NCBI GenBank assembly: GCA_032433765.1
Contig: JAVIAB010000051.1
Location: 154,414,554 to 154,478,553 of the forward strand
DNA: 64,000 nucleotides
Source: Megaustenia siamemsis
Lineage: Eukaryota; Mollusca; Gastropoda; Stylommatophora; Ariophantidae
Direction of reading: 5' to 3'
Shown here piece by piece: positions 10,601 through 21,833 of the stretch. How positions within the stretch are numbered: position 1 is the first letter of the stretch; every line of letters starts with the position of its first letter. The notes under the pieces are model-generated. The model was not told where the DNA came from. It saw nothing but the letters and a program-made list of their open reading frames with translations, and searched no databases. A program made the position numbers and the translations under genes.

Positions 10601-11505
10601 AAAGTTAAGAGTGAAGAAGAAATATGAGAAACTAATAAATGGACCGTTATTTTATCTTGATCCTCAACTATTCTCTCCACAACTGTATAACGATTTCAAT
10701 AATACAAGAAAGTCAGTTCAGTCATTGACCGATGGTCGACAACAAATTGAGCGGGACTGGCGGGGCTTTATTCCTGGCAGCATGACGTGTGTCGCGTGTA
10801 TGTTAGTCTCCAATATTTACAAACACACATCAAGTAAGACAGAAACATATTTTAAAACAGAAACAAAGCAAAATGAAACAACCTCAGCTTCAAAATAACA
10901 ACATAAATTAAAAAAGAAACCACACAAATAGAAGGACCGAGTTCTGGCATATGTGTAATTGGCAAGCACTAGAAAAGTGAAAGTGATAAATTAGCTGTGG
11001 AAGTAAAATAAGACACAGAAGGTATGGAACCCAGGAGACAAGTAACTGGTCAATCTAAGCGGATGACGAAAATATCACATTTAGATTTCAAGGTCTACAG
11101 ACCAATGGCACGTACTGTAGCTATGTCAGAGATGGCAGTCAGTAACACATCTTTCTGACGTCAGTCATGGAGGGATGTAACCTTCAATAAACAACCAAGG
11201 GAATTAATTCATCATTGCTGTGAATTCAATCATTCATAATTTATATAAAGACTTGTTCAGCTCGCCCGACTCAATAATATCCCTATTCATAATGAGCTAG
11301 CAATTACTTCTTGCACACGGTAAACTTGCAAAGACGAAGTTCAATAAAAGAGCAAAGAATATTTGTCCATGAAATTGCCAGTTATGTTTGTGTTTAGTAT
11401 AAACTGGTAAAAGTTTAGCTAAACAAATGATCAGAAGTGTTATCCATGAGAAGGATTAATTACACACAAAGTGAGGCTGTTCATAACTAAAATGTGCATT
11501 TCGCA
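10601..11505. other. single-copy spacer, no gene recognised
   Basis: This is AT-rich unique sequence. A 95-codon plus-strand frame at 10611-10898 has no domain I know and no supporting context. Confidence 0.5.
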
Positions 11506-11529
11506 TTATATATATATATATATATATAT
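11506..11529. repeat. (TA)n tract at the 3' end of LINE A1
   Basis: This TA dinucleotide tract directly abuts the (ATC)n tail of the minus-strand LINE. A matching TA tract lies at the LINE's other end (14856-14882), so the element appears to have entered a TA microsatellite. Confidence 0.93.
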
Positions 11530-14500
11530 CATCATCATCATCAGTGCCGTCTCCGCAACGAAGCTGGCTACCATGGAGCGCCATTCTGCTGTCTCTTGCT
11601 TTGATGGTGCAGGTTGTCATAGGCTGGTTTGTCCATCTTTTAATGTTACTTGTCCATGTTAGTCTTGGTCTGCCTCTGCCTCTTTTACCTTGTATTTTCC
11701 CCTCCAGGATTACTTTTAGCAGGCTGTTGTGTCTTTTAACGTGGCCCAAAAATCGGATTTTGCCTTTTGTGAATTGTGCTTAGTAGTTCTCTTTTCATTG
11801 TTAGTTGTTTTAAGACTTCATCGTTTGTTTTCTTTTCCTTCCATCCAATTCTACCTATTCTTCTATATATCCACATTTCAAAGGCTTCAATTCTCTGTTC
11901 TATTTTCTTGTCTAATGTCCATGTTTCTGCACCATATATGAATATTGAGAATGTGTAACATTTTGCTATTCTTAGTTTTAGCCCTGGTATTATTTGTTTT
12001 GATGTTAGTATGTTCTTCATGACATTAAAATTACTTTTGCCATTCCTATTCTTTTGTTTATTTCAGTTGTGCATTTCCCATCACTGGTTATAGTATGTCC
12101 AAGGCAGTTGTAGTTCTGAACTGTCTCCAGGTCTATTTCTTCAATGTTGATATCCAATTGTGGGTTTTGAGTATTTTCTTTGTTTATGATCATAGTCTTT
12201 TTGATATTCATATATAGTCCATATTTTTTGCTTGTCATGTTTATTTCATTAAGTAATTGTTGTAGATTTTCAGGATTTTTTGCTAGTAGAACAGTATCGT
12301 CAGCATACCTTAGGTTATTGATTATCTTTCCATTAATTTGTAGGCCTGTCATCTCTATGATGTTTTTAAAGATTTGCTCAGTGTATAGATTGAACAAACT
12401 TGGTGATAGGATGCATCCCTGTCTTACTCCTCTTTTTATATCAATGGGTGTAGAGTTCTCTTTGTTATATTTTATTATTGCTGTTTGCTCCCAGTATAGA
12501 TTACATATTAGTCGCATGTCCATGTCATCTAGATGTATCTCTTTTAGGCATTCTATAAGTTATTTGTTGTGTACTCCATCAAAAGCTTTGGTGTTGTCTA
12601 TGAAGCAGGCATATATTGGTTTGTTTACTTCTGTGTACTTTTCGATTAATGTTCTCATGCAGAATACGGTTTCTTTTGTCCCACTATTTTTCCTAAATCC
12701 AAATTTCTGCTCATCTAATTTAGTATTGAATTTATTCTGAATCCTTCCTTGTATAACTTTTAGCAAGATTTTTGTAAATTGGCTCATTAGGCTTATTGTT
12801 CTAAAGTCACTGCATTCAACTGCACCATTCTTTTTAGGCTATGAAATAGAAGTTGAGGTTTTTAGTTCATTTCGTATGTGTCGTGTGTGGTTTATGTCGT
12901 TCCATATGTCTGTAATCATTTCAATGTCAAAATCATCTAGTGCCTGTATCATCTCTATCTATATGCTGTCAAGTCCTGCTGCTTTTCCCTTTTTCATTGT
13001 TTTTATAGCTTTTTCCACCTCAGATTTTAAGATTGTATAGCCTGATGTACATTTTATAACTGGTTTCTTGTCCCTTTGATCATGAAATAGTTCTGTTATA
13101 TATTCCTGCCATCTATATATAATATCTTTATTGTCTGTTAGCATTTTTCCTTTTTTGTCTGCAATGCATCCACCTTCTGTGGCTTTTTTATTTTTATTAG
13201 TCATTCTCTTTATTTCTGTAAGCATTCCTCTTAAGTCTTGTTTGCTTTCCATAGTTTCTATTTCAATACATTTTTGGCAGAGCCAGTCTTATTTTGCCTT
13301 TTTGCACATTTTGCGTATTTCATTACACATTTTATTGTATTGGACAGTGTTCTGCGCTTGTCTACTTTCTTCCATTTTCTCTAAGATGATGTTAGTTATC
13401 CATTTTTGTTTTTTGTTCTTTTCTCGTTTGGGTAAGGTGTCGCAGGTGTATTGTACGCTTTTCTTTATGTATTGCCATTTGGTTGTTACTTTCTCATCAG
13501 GATTTTCTCTTCTGTATTGTTCAATTCCTTCTTCTAGCAGCTTCTGGTATGTGTTCTTTACTTGTATTGTATAGGTATCTATAATATCTTTTTGATTTAA
13601 AGCTGTTATATGTAGTGGATTTGTTGATGAATCAGACTTTTGCTTGTTTCTCTTTAGTTTGATTTTCATTTTAATCATTACAGGATTGTGATCTGAATTA
13701 ATATCTGCTCCTGTGTAGGTTTTGGCTTTCTTTACGCTGTTCACGGAACCTTTCTTTTATCATTATGTAATCTATTTGATTCCTCTTCTTATCTCCTGGG
13801 CTTTTCCATGTTTATAGTTTCCTTTTCTCTTGCTCAAAGTAGGTGTTGCATGTTATCAGCCTGTTTTCTTCACAGAATTGTATTAATCTTCTCCTCTGTC
13901 ATTTCTTTTTCCTAAACCATGATTTCCAATAATGGTCTTATATCTACCTTTTCCAATCAAGATGTCTGAAGATTTCACTTGCTTCATAACTTTATTTAGG
14001 GATTCATAGTATGCCTCTATTTGTTCATCTGTGTAGTCTTGAGTTGGTGCATATGTCTGTATTATTGCTATGTCGAATGGTTTTGCTTTTAACTTGTGTA
14101 GTATAATCATTGTGTGTCCAGTGGGCACTTATATATTTTTGTAGCTATCTTTTTATCAGTATTCCTACCCCCCCCTCCCTTTTTAATGTTCTGTTGTGTT
14201 TCCTGAGTATATAAATGTATATTTTTCGTCCTCTTTGTATCCACATTCTTTCCATCTTGTCTCTGATATGCCTAAAGTATCTATATTTATTCGTTCTGCT
14301 TATTGAATCAGATTTTCCAATTTCCCTTCTTGATATAGAGTCCTAACATTTCAAGTACTTATTTTAAGATCTTTCCACTGACATAAGTTCGAATTCCTCT
14401 CCATGGCTTCCTCTGGACGTGTACGTGATGAGGCTCCAATCTCTTTCATGGTGGTCAGCCACATTCGTCTTTCGTGTCCTGAACATGCTTCTTGTGTACC

Positions 14501-14855
14501 ACACACTTTGCTGTTTTCGCTTTCTAGGCCGTTGGTTATTGCTGACTCTTCCGCCCCATTCACCGTTGCAGACTTTGTACAATTCGGAATGGACATTTCC
14601 GTCTGCCTGGCGCGACAGTGAGAAACAATGACCTCTCACCGATAGGTCAGTCTCGAATGAAAAGTAGATAAATATCCACTTAACAACGAGAATTTCCACC
14701 GTCCACCAGCCTGTCAGAAGTTAAACAACCACAACAGGCATGAGCAGAATATTAACCCCAAGAAGCACACACCGCGTGTAACCGGCGTTTTCCAAACAAC
14801 ACACGCTGTAACGGAAAACACTGGCCACACACGGACGCCATCTTGAATCATACTT
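11528..14855 (-). mobile_element. near full-length non-LTR retrotransposon, RTE/BovB-like, copy A1 (inactive)
   Basis: This element of about 3.3 kb lies on the minus strand. From its 5' end it has about 260 bp of leader, an N-terminal segment, an APE-type endonuclease, reverse transcriptase, a C-terminal domain with RGRGRPRLTW, and a (GAT)n 3' tail. TA tracts lie at both ends. The C-terminal order, with an EAFEMWIYRRIGRI phrase before the GRGRPR segment, resembles BovB/RTE-clade proteins, but I cannot fix the clade without a tree. Stops and frameshifts break the protein. A second, truncated copy of the same subfamily is at 16118-17688. Confidence 0.9.
11736..14596 (-). pseudogene. endonuclease/reverse transcriptase polyprotein of LINE A1, broken
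   Basis: In its living form this protein nicks target DNA and copies the element RNA in place. Reading from 14596 leftwards, I see an N-terminal segment without a known fold and a decayed NVRTLYQEGKLENLI (endonuclease start). TYAPTQDYTDEQIEAYYESL follows, then ADINSDHNPV (the conserved endonuclease SDH motif). The RT motifs are KGKAAGLDS, CFIDNTKAFDGV (motif A), GVRQGCILSPSLFN (motif B) and NNLRYADDTVLLA (motif C). The catalytic endonuclease segment normally reading GDxNAKVG is missing from ILIGKGRYKT near 13960. At least six stops or shifts separate the pieces, so it cannot be active. Confidence 0.88.
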
Positions 14856-14882
14856 GAATATATATATATATATATATATATA
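14856..14882. repeat. (TA)n tract at the 5' end of LINE A1
   Basis: A TA dinucleotide tract begins where recognisable LINE leader sequence ends. It mirrors the tract at 11506-11529. Confidence 0.93.
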
Positions 14883-15127
14883 CGACCAGTTTTATATATT
14901 TTTATTTTAAGTAATAGTTCAAACGCTAGGCGTTGGCTTGACGATAGAGTAACCGTGAGATTGAATATGGCTCGCCCATCTGGAACAAGAATGTGTACCT
15001 GCTTCACTAAAATTGTCACTGGCTACCTGGTTCATTGAAATGTTCATCGGCTACCTGCTTAAGTACTTGTCGGTCAATGATCAAAGCTAATAATTGGTAT
15101 GTTGGTCAATAATCAACATTAATAAAT
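14883..15127. other. spacer with a short decayed tandem of about 32 bp
   Basis: GTCGGTCAATGATCAAAG and GTTGGTCAATAATCAACA occur back to back at 15069-15130. A third copy of the motif, GTCGGTCAATGATCAAG, lies at 15710 just after LINE B1. The LINE therefore seems to sit inside a small array of this motif. Confidence 0.6.
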
Positions 15128-15708
15128 GGTATGTATTGGGCACAATAATAACATCAGATGGGAGATGCACCACAGAAATAAAAGCAGAATAGCTCAGGCC
15201 AAAATGGCATTTCAGAAAATGAAAAATATCTTATGCAACAAATCTATGTCAATAAAAATGAGAAAGAGAGTTCATCGGTGCTATATAGAACCAATTCTGA
15301 CCTATGGAAGCGAATCATGGACAGTAGACAAACAAATGAAAAGACGATTAGAGGCCATAGAGATGGGATTTCTCAGAAGAATGTTGAAAGTTCCCTGGAC
15401 AGCTAAAAAGACCAATGAGGAAGTTCTAAAAGAGGACAACACAAAAAGGGAGCTCTTAAAAAACATCAGAAAGAAGCAATCAACATTTTTTCGGGCACAT
15501 CATGAGAAGAGGAAAGTTGGAATACTTGGTTACAACTGGCAAAATAAAAGGAAAGAGAGATCGCGGGCGACAAAGAGAGAAAATACTGGATAGCTTTATG
15601 TCATGGCATGGAAAACAGTCAACAACAGAACTGATACGATGCACTGTAGATAGAAGATTGTAGAGGGACATGATCACCTACGCCAACCGGTATGGCACAT
15701 GATGATGA
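15128..15708 (+). mobile_element. 5'-truncated RTE-like LINE, copy B1
   Basis: Only the last part of the element remains. A frame at 15126-15593 carries AKMAFQKMKNILC, VHRCYIEPILTYGSESW, LEAIEMGFLRRMLKVPW and TAKKTNEEVLKE. This is the region after reverse transcriptase in BovB/RTE-like proteins. Past a frameshift come an AWKTVNNRTDTMHC-like phrase and an ATGATGATG tail. The same 3' end recurs at 60777-60918, which defines subfamily B. Truncation at the 5' end is typical of incomplete target-primed reverse transcription. Confidence 0.88.
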
Positions 15709-16117
15709 TGTCGGTCAATGATCAAGACCACGGAGTAGATAAGATATCCATCATCATCATGTGTTATGTTCTCTCACAACGACGACTAACTCCTACCACA
15801 GACACCCACATTCCAAATACTGACACGTCCCTAATTCACACCAGCATTACTCTTTATCAATTTTTTAATTCCTTACAGACTCTGTTGCACCCTGCTTTTT
15901 TGTCCCAGCCAAACTCCCGTGTTGTCACCAAGTTCCAACCTACTAAAGTATGCGTGTCATATTGTTTGTGTCTATCTTCCATCTGTTCCCATTGAAGTCA
16001 CTGTTTGCTTCGTCCACTGATTTCTTTGTTTTCCAAAAGGACTTTGCAGGTTCAGTCTGACTGTCGATTGTCCATGATTCACGTGTTAAAAACAATATTG
16101 TTTCGATGTAAAATATA
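15709..16117. other. single-copy spacer
   Basis: No gene is recognised. It lies between two LINE copies and may hold decayed LINE sequence near 15990-16117, but I could not confirm that. Confidence 0.5.
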
Positions 16118-16283
16118 CTAACTGAAAAATATACTAACAACAAAACAAATATCAGCAGGGCTGAAACTAAGAATGGCAAAATGTTACATCTTCTCAATAT
16201 TCCTGTATGGTGCAGAAACATGGACAATCGACAAGAAAACAGAACAGAAAATTGAAGCCTTTGAAATGTGGATTTATAGAAGA

Positions 16284-16295
16284 ATAGGTAGAATT
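16284..16295. repeat. target-site duplication of LINE D1 (left)
   Basis: ATAGGTAGAATT is repeated exactly at 17384-17395. It lies within LINE A2, in the codons for the RRIGRI region. Confidence 0.9.
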
Positions 16296-17383
16296 TTCTC
16301 CGGCTTGGTATATAACCGTTGATCAGAGGTTTAACAAGCCGCTATCGTAAAAACGATGTTGTTAATGAAACGTAGACCTGATACAGAATGTGTAAATTAG
16401 CAGTAGATAGTAGTGATAGTTTTTTCGGCCCTAAAACAATAACAAAAATAGGACTCTGGATTGCTGCACTGGTAATAAAGGCATCGAATGGATACAAGGA
16501 GACCATTTGGAGGACCTCGACTTTGCTGATGACATAGTTCTCATCAGCAGTCAGATAAAAACGATGCAGGAAAACACAAATGAACTATCATCAATAGCCA
16601 GCAAAATTGGGCTTGAGGTCAATCATGAAAAAAACTAAAGTCATGAAAAGTTTAATTCCAACAAGTGACAAAATATACATGGAAAACAAACCAGTAGAAG
16701 AGATTGATCACTTTATCTATCTTGGAAGTCACATTGATCGAGAAGGGGATACAAGTAAAGAAATTAGAATCAGAATGGCTAAAGCAGCAATATCTTTCAG
16801 AAGCCTTGAAAAGTTGTGGAAATCAAAACTCATCAGCACAAACACAAAACTTAGGCTATTCAAATCAAATGTACTATCAACCCTTACGTACGCGTGTGAA
16901 AGCTGGAAAACAACAAGAGATATAGAAGCAAAGTTGAACGCATTGGAAAATAAATGTCTAAGGAAAATACTTGGTATACAATGGAACGAATTCAAAACAA
17001 ACGAGGAAATTAGAGAAATCGCCGAATCAACCACTAATATCTTCAGTAATAAAGAAAAGACGATGGCCATACGTTGGACATGTGATGAGAAGAGATAATA
17101 ATCGAATAGCAAAGCAAGCCCTCATATGGGAAACAACAGGTAAAAGAAAAAGAGGACGACCCAGGGAGACACTGAGAAGAACATTGATGAGAGAGGCAAG
17201 AGCAGCAGGAATCGGCTCCCTCAATGAGATAGAACTGCTTGCACAGAACAGAGACAGATGGCGAGATTTGATAAAATATATTTAAAAGAAAACTGCTAGA
17301 ACAAAAAATTCACATAGGAGAAGGTGTATCTTGGTCTACGTCCTATGGGCCGGTTACGGCTCGAATGGTCAATAGATAGATAG
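16296..17383 (+). mobile_element. 5'-truncated non-LTR retrotransposon D1 nested in LINE A2
   Basis: This insert of about 1.1 kb encodes the last RT motif and C-terminal region of a LINE from a different family than its host. From about 16462 it reads LEDLDFADDIVLISS, then YLGSHIDREGDTSKE, then a GHVMRRDNNRIAKQAL tail. The 3' end is CGGTTACGGCTCGAATGGTC followed by (ATAG)n. The catalytic motif is FADD, in place of YADD. The first 165 bp (16296-16461) do not read as LINE protein and may be an inverted or filler 5' end. Confidence 0.92.
16479..17285 (+). pseudogene. reverse transcriptase C-terminal half of LINE D1, frameshifted
   Basis: Motif C is DFADDIVLIS. A stop and shift near 16638 (KKTKVMKSLIPTS) leads into the frame at 16607-17098, with IYLGSHIDREGDTSKEIRIR, LTYACESWKTTRDIEAKLNA and CLRKILGIQW. 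A second shift near 17090 leads to 16971-17285 with WPYVGHVMRRDNN, GKRKRGRPRET and NRDRWRDLIKYI, followed by a natural stop. All of these are typical of the tail of APE-type LINE proteins. The 5' half, including the endonuclease, is absent. Confidence 0.88.
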
Positions 17384-17395
17384 ATAGGTAGAATT
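17384..17395. repeat. target-site duplication of LINE D1 (right)
   Basis: This is an exact copy of 16284-16295, directly after the (ATAG)n tail. Confidence 0.9.
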
Positions 17396-17827
17396 GGATG
17401 GAAACAAAAGATAACAAAACGATGAAGTTTTAAAACAACTGAAAATAAAAAGAGAACTGCTGAACACAATTAAGACAAGACACTAAAAGTAATATTGGAA
17501 GGAAAAATACAAGGCAAAAGCGGCAGAGGCAGACCAAGACTAACATGGACGAGTAACATCAAAAGATGGACAAGTCAATCTATGTCAGCCTGCACCATCA
17601 AAGCAAGAAACAGAGTAGAATGGCGATCCATGGTAGCCAACCTTCGTTGCGGAGAGGGCACACGATGATGATGATGATGATGATTAAAAGTCTAGAAACA
17701 CTTTCTGTTTCACCGTCCCACATGTTTCCTTGAGGTTTCGTCTAGTCTTAGCATTTCCAGATTTATAGATTTGGTTACCTCTGCTCTCTGCAGCTGCTTT
17801 AGCTTCCTTAGCTCAGTGTCGAGTTCC

Positions 17828-18117
17828 AGCTCTCACAGAAGTTTCTATGGACCGCACGTCAGCCATCTTTAACCCTCACAGAATGTACGAGACCTGCAGC
17901 TCTCACAGAAGTTTCTATGGACCGCACGTCAGCCATCTTTAACCCTCACAAAATGTACGAGACCTGCAGCTCTCACAGAAGTTTCTAAGGACCGCACGTC
18001 AGCCATCTTTAACCCTCACAGAATGTACGAGACCTGCAGCTCTCACAGAAGTTTCTATGGACCGCACGTCAGCCATCTTTAACCCTCACAGAATGTACGA
18101 GACCTGCAGCTCTCACA
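17828..18117. repeat. 70-bp tandem array, four copies
   Basis: Four nearly identical copies of a 70-bp unit begin AGCTCTCACAGAAGTTTC. A 10-bp partial fifth copy follows. The very low divergence indicates a recent duplication. Confidence 0.96.
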
Positions 18118-19620
18118 CAACATTACCATTCTTCAAATACCACAAAATGTTAACACCACTTTTAATCATAAAACTGTAACATTCCTCCAACTCTTAAAAA
18201 ATGTTAACGCACTACAGACATCATAGACTTCTACAATCTTGCGGATCTCAGAGAATTGTAAAGAATGGGAACATAATGAAATGTTAACAATCTGCCCCAG
18301 GCATGTCAACATCATTGTATGAAGTCCAACTCCTTGATTCCTGCAAGATGCCTTTTTAGTGCACTGTTTATCGAAGACTGTTCTATTTGTTTCGTTGTCC
18401 CATTAGTCTACTAGAGCAGGAAAACATCCCCAGCAGTTTGCCGTTCACTTCCTTATGTAATGATCAAAGCTCGAGCCTTGTAGCGAGTACTTGTCACTAT
18501 CAATTTTTCATGTTATTCATTTATTACTATCACATCCTTGCTATTAAAGTTTATGAATTATTAATTCTACTATATTATACGAATATAGTAGACGGCATTG
18601 CAAGTAAGCACAAGGCCCAATACCAGAATATGTTGCTCTATATGAGACAACAAAAGGGTAGACTAGAGTTGATTCCCTTGTTCACATTTTGACCTTTCCC
18701 ACAATTCCTGATTCGCCAGTGAATGCTGCTGCATGAAGTCTTCTTTCTGCTGGATATTCCTTTGTTAAAACAAGCACACAGACATACACAAGAGGTCTCA
18801 CATACTGACATTAGAGTTGGCTGCCTGGCTGACGTCCAACCCACACCCTGAGCCCGACAGAACAGCCCCACAATACGAAAGAGCAACCACACACCCGCAG
18901 ACCAAGGAATGTCAGTGAGGCCGCGCAACGAAATGGCACAGATTTGTATTTGCATAAACCGTCTCAGATATGTCAGGGGACAACCTCCACGATCGGTATT
19001 TATACCTTGCTCCGAAAACGCGAAAAATTGCCGCCAGATTACGAGTAATAGCAAAAGCAAAGGGGTGTGATGTGAAATTTGAAAGCAATAAATCCTAGAC
19101 TCACCGATCAGGAAATTACACGGATTGCTGCTATACAATATTTGACGCTATCACACAAAGCGTGGCATTAAGTGTCCTGTGTGACAGCTTTCTCTCCCCA
19201 CATCTTTCCACGACTTGACGTCGCGCCTGGACAAAAGACATTTCCCGAACGCTTAAAACAGAGGAAATAAAATCTCATGAAAATTTAAATATCACAAAGT
19301 GATCCCACGTTGGGGGTGAAAGAACACGGGGTTAATGAACCGAGACAATCGGAGTCATAATTTGCGGGGATTAGGAGCAAGTACGTTAGATTGAAGCGAC
19401 TTGATTCCACATACTGTGTGCAACTGGCGAAGCATTCATGATGAAGTGACAGACACATTCCGTTGGAAACTCACATCAATGCACCTTCAATAACATGGCG
19501 CCTTTATATTTGACAAGGCTAAAAGCCATTATTGTCACAGATCAAACACAAATATGAGTGACGTCGCTGGGGAAGCTGACTGTCCGCGCAGATCCTCGGT
19601 CTTTATGACCTGCCATGAAC
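18118..19620. other. single-copy region, no gene recognised
   Basis: This is one of the longer non-repetitive stretches. Frames at 18387-18692 (plus) and 18638-19138 (minus, 166 codons) have no domain or repeat I recognise. I see no clear promoter or splice pattern. The minus frame could be a chance frame or an old transposon piece. Confidence 0.45.
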
Positions 19621-19641
19621 AAATATATATATATATATACG
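19621..19641. repeat. short (TA)n tract
   Basis: This TA microsatellite has no LINE next to it. Confidence 0.9.
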
Positions 19642-19837
19642 TTTTTATTGTAATTAAACAGACATAACAAGTGACACAGACACAAACCTAGGAGACAAAA
19701 ACAATTATAAAAATAAGACGGAAAAAAACACAAATCTAGGAGACAGACAAAAAAGATAATAAACATAATCTAGGATAAGGGGGAAAAAAATTATAAATTA
19801 CAGCATAGGAGAATTTAAAAAAACACAAATATAACCT
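19642..19837. other. A-rich spacer with loose repeats
   Basis: Phrases like CACAAATCTAGGAGACAGAC and CACAAACCTAGGAGACAAAA occur twice or three times, which looks like a weak decayed tandem. Confidence 0.5.
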
Positions 19838-19936
19838 GGAAGGAAGGAAGGAAGAAATGGATGAATGAAAGGAATGGAAGGGAGAGATGGAGGGGGAGAA
19901 AGTGAAAAAAAAAGAAAGAAAGAAAATTAAGAATGA

Positions 19937-19972
<36 letters not shown>

Positions 19973-20001
19973 AGAAAGAAAGAAAGAAAAGAAAGAAAAA
20001 G

Positions 20002-20032
<31 letters not shown>

Positions 20033-20034
20033 CA
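19838..20034. repeat. (GAAA)n purine-rich microsatellite
   Basis: A GGAA-rich lead-in at 19838-19900 is followed by (GAAA)n with a few interruptions. Open frames on both strands here (lysine/glutamate or serine/phenylalanine rich) come from composition. Confidence 0.93.
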
Positions 20035-20286
20035 CTAAAACAATCAAACACGCCTTTAAAAAGCACAAGTTGAATGCTTATTGTCAAACATCAATATAGG
20101 CGGCAATGTCTTGTTGGTTACCTTAGTTACAGGTAACTACATTTGTTGGTTGACTTCAAGTGTGATGAAAGCTTTCAGTGACCCAAATGTTGAAGTCAAC
20201 AGCAACAACTGTACAGCTCATCAATGCAACTCTCAGGGTTATCGTCTAGCTATTGTGTGAGGTCGATAACTACAGCTACATAGGAC
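20035..20286. other. single-copy spacer
   Basis: No feature is seen. Confidence 0.5.
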
Positions 20287-20700
20287 GTATAATGTGTCTT
20301 GTCTCGAAGACAATTACTACCCAAATAGTAGCTATAAATTATGTCTTGTCTCGAAAACATTTACTACCCAAATAGTAGCTATAAATTATGTCTTGTCTCG
20401 AATACAATCAGTACTGAGATAGTAGCTATAAATTATGTCTTGTCTCGAAAACAATTACTACCCAAATAGTAGCTATAAATTATGTCTTGTCTCGAAGACA
20501 GTATCCAAATAGTAGCTATAAATTATGTCTTGTCTCGAATACAATCAGTACTGAGATAGTAGCTATAAATTATGTCTTATCTCGAATACAATCAGTACTG
20601 AGATAGTAGCTATAAATTATGTCTTGTCTCGAAAACAATTACTACTCAAATAGTAGCTATATTATATAAATTATGTCTCGCCTCAAAGACATTTAGTACG
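20287..20700. repeat. 47-bp minisatellite (GTAGCTATAAATTATGTCTT core)
   Basis: About nine units alternate between two variant tails: AATTACTACCCAAATA and AATCAGTACTGAGATA. The variants are interspersed, so the array has been shuffled by unequal exchange or gene conversion. Confidence 0.94.
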
Positions 20701-20799
20701 CACCGTCTGATTATCGGTACTAAAACAAGCTCCAGCGATCAAGTAAAACCAGAAATTGTTTGCGTGAGAACGGCTATACAAATAATTGACCAGAAACAA

Positions 20800-20801
<2 letters not shown>

Positions 20802-20851
<50 letters not shown>
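20802..20851. repeat. (GA)n microsatellite
   Basis: This is a perfect GA tract of about 48 bp. Confidence 0.96.
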
Positions 20852-20856
<5 letters not shown>

Positions 20857-21375
20857 GACAGAGGGATTCATGTTAATAACAACAATTTTCACAAGTCTAC
20901 AAAGTCTAGTATGACAGTAGGCTCCCCTTGAAGTCAATATCAAGCAAAATTCAAATACAATTTTTTTTTTGCTCCTTTCTCAATACTTGTTCTTTCTGGT
21001 CATGCACTTTAAATTATATTGAAACTGTGCGCATGCGTGAGTGGATGTGTGTGAGCGTGTGTGGGTTTTCTTTTCTCTTCAATTTATCCTCGGGGCTTGA
21101 GAGTGAATTTATTTTTGATCGATGAAGTAGCGACAAGAGAGATTAAAATTGATGATCAATCCAATCACTGCCATTACCGTTATCCAGAGAATAACAATCA
21201 TTGTGATTTTTGTGCAGGAGACTGATTGCGACAGTTGACTGATTGCGTCGTACAATCAGGGATAAGTTCCGTGAGACATATCCGGGAGCGGGCGGCTGGC
21301 CTGACTGACGCGAGTTCTACAATTATTGTCACAATAGGCAGAACATCTCAGAGCTAGACGATCTCAGTTCTGGCA
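20852..21375. other. single-copy spacer
   Basis: I recognise no gene. A 65-codon plus frame at 20928-21125 has no domain. Confidence 0.5.
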
Positions 21376-21833
21376 ATCTGAGGGGGCAGTTAATCTAAGG
21401 GCAGATAATATGACGGTTGTTGATATAGGGGACTAAACTCTGAGGAAATTACTATATGGACAGATAATCTCAAGAGATGATATTACAACAGATAATCTGG
21501 AGTGAGATGATATTAGGGCAGATGATCCCGAAAGATGATATTATAACAGATAATCTGGAGAGATGATATTAGGACTGATAATATCGAAGGATGATATTAC
21601 AACATATAATTTGAAGAGAGATGATATTAGGGCAGATGATCCAGATATATTATAACAAATAATCTGGAGAGAGATGATATTGGGGCAGTTTATCTCGAGA
21701 AATGATACTAGGACAGATAATCTGAAAAGGTATGAAACAAAGGCACATAATCTGGATAGAGATGATATAAGGACAGATAATCTGGAAAGGATAATATTAT
21801 GGCATACATTATAACGAGATATGATAGAGAGAT
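21376..21833. repeat. degenerate minisatellite of about 33 bp (GATAATCTGGAGAGAGATGA core)
   Basis: About 13 diverged units contain AGATAATCT, AGAGATGATATTA and GGGCAGAT phrases with variable spacing. LINE E1 starts immediately to the right, so it probably inserted at or near the end of this array. Confidence 0.85.

Larger units (their letters stand above)
16118..17688 (+). mobile_element. 5'-truncated RTE-like LINE, copy A2, split by LINE D1
   Basis: The left part (16118-16295) encodes ISAGLKLRMAKCYIFSIF and EAFEMWIYRRIGRI. The right part (17384-17688) continues with GWK and a decayed TNDEV phrase, then RGRPRLTWTSNIKRW and a (GATGAT)n tail. Joined, they follow the same order as LINE A1, so this is the A subfamily. 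The break at 16295 is filled by another LINE flanked by a 12-bp duplication. Stops and indels are common, and this copy is inactive. Confidence 0.9.

Noticed and set aside
8903..10680. Minus-strand frames of 537 and 570 codons
   Set aside because: They cover the 26-bp minisatellite. Different frames of the same strand are open at once and the residues are a strict repeat, so this is composition and not a gene.
18638..19138. 166-codon minus-strand frame in single-copy DNA
   Set aside because: I see no domain, signal peptide or splice support, and its residues include a long leucine run of the kind seen in chance frames.
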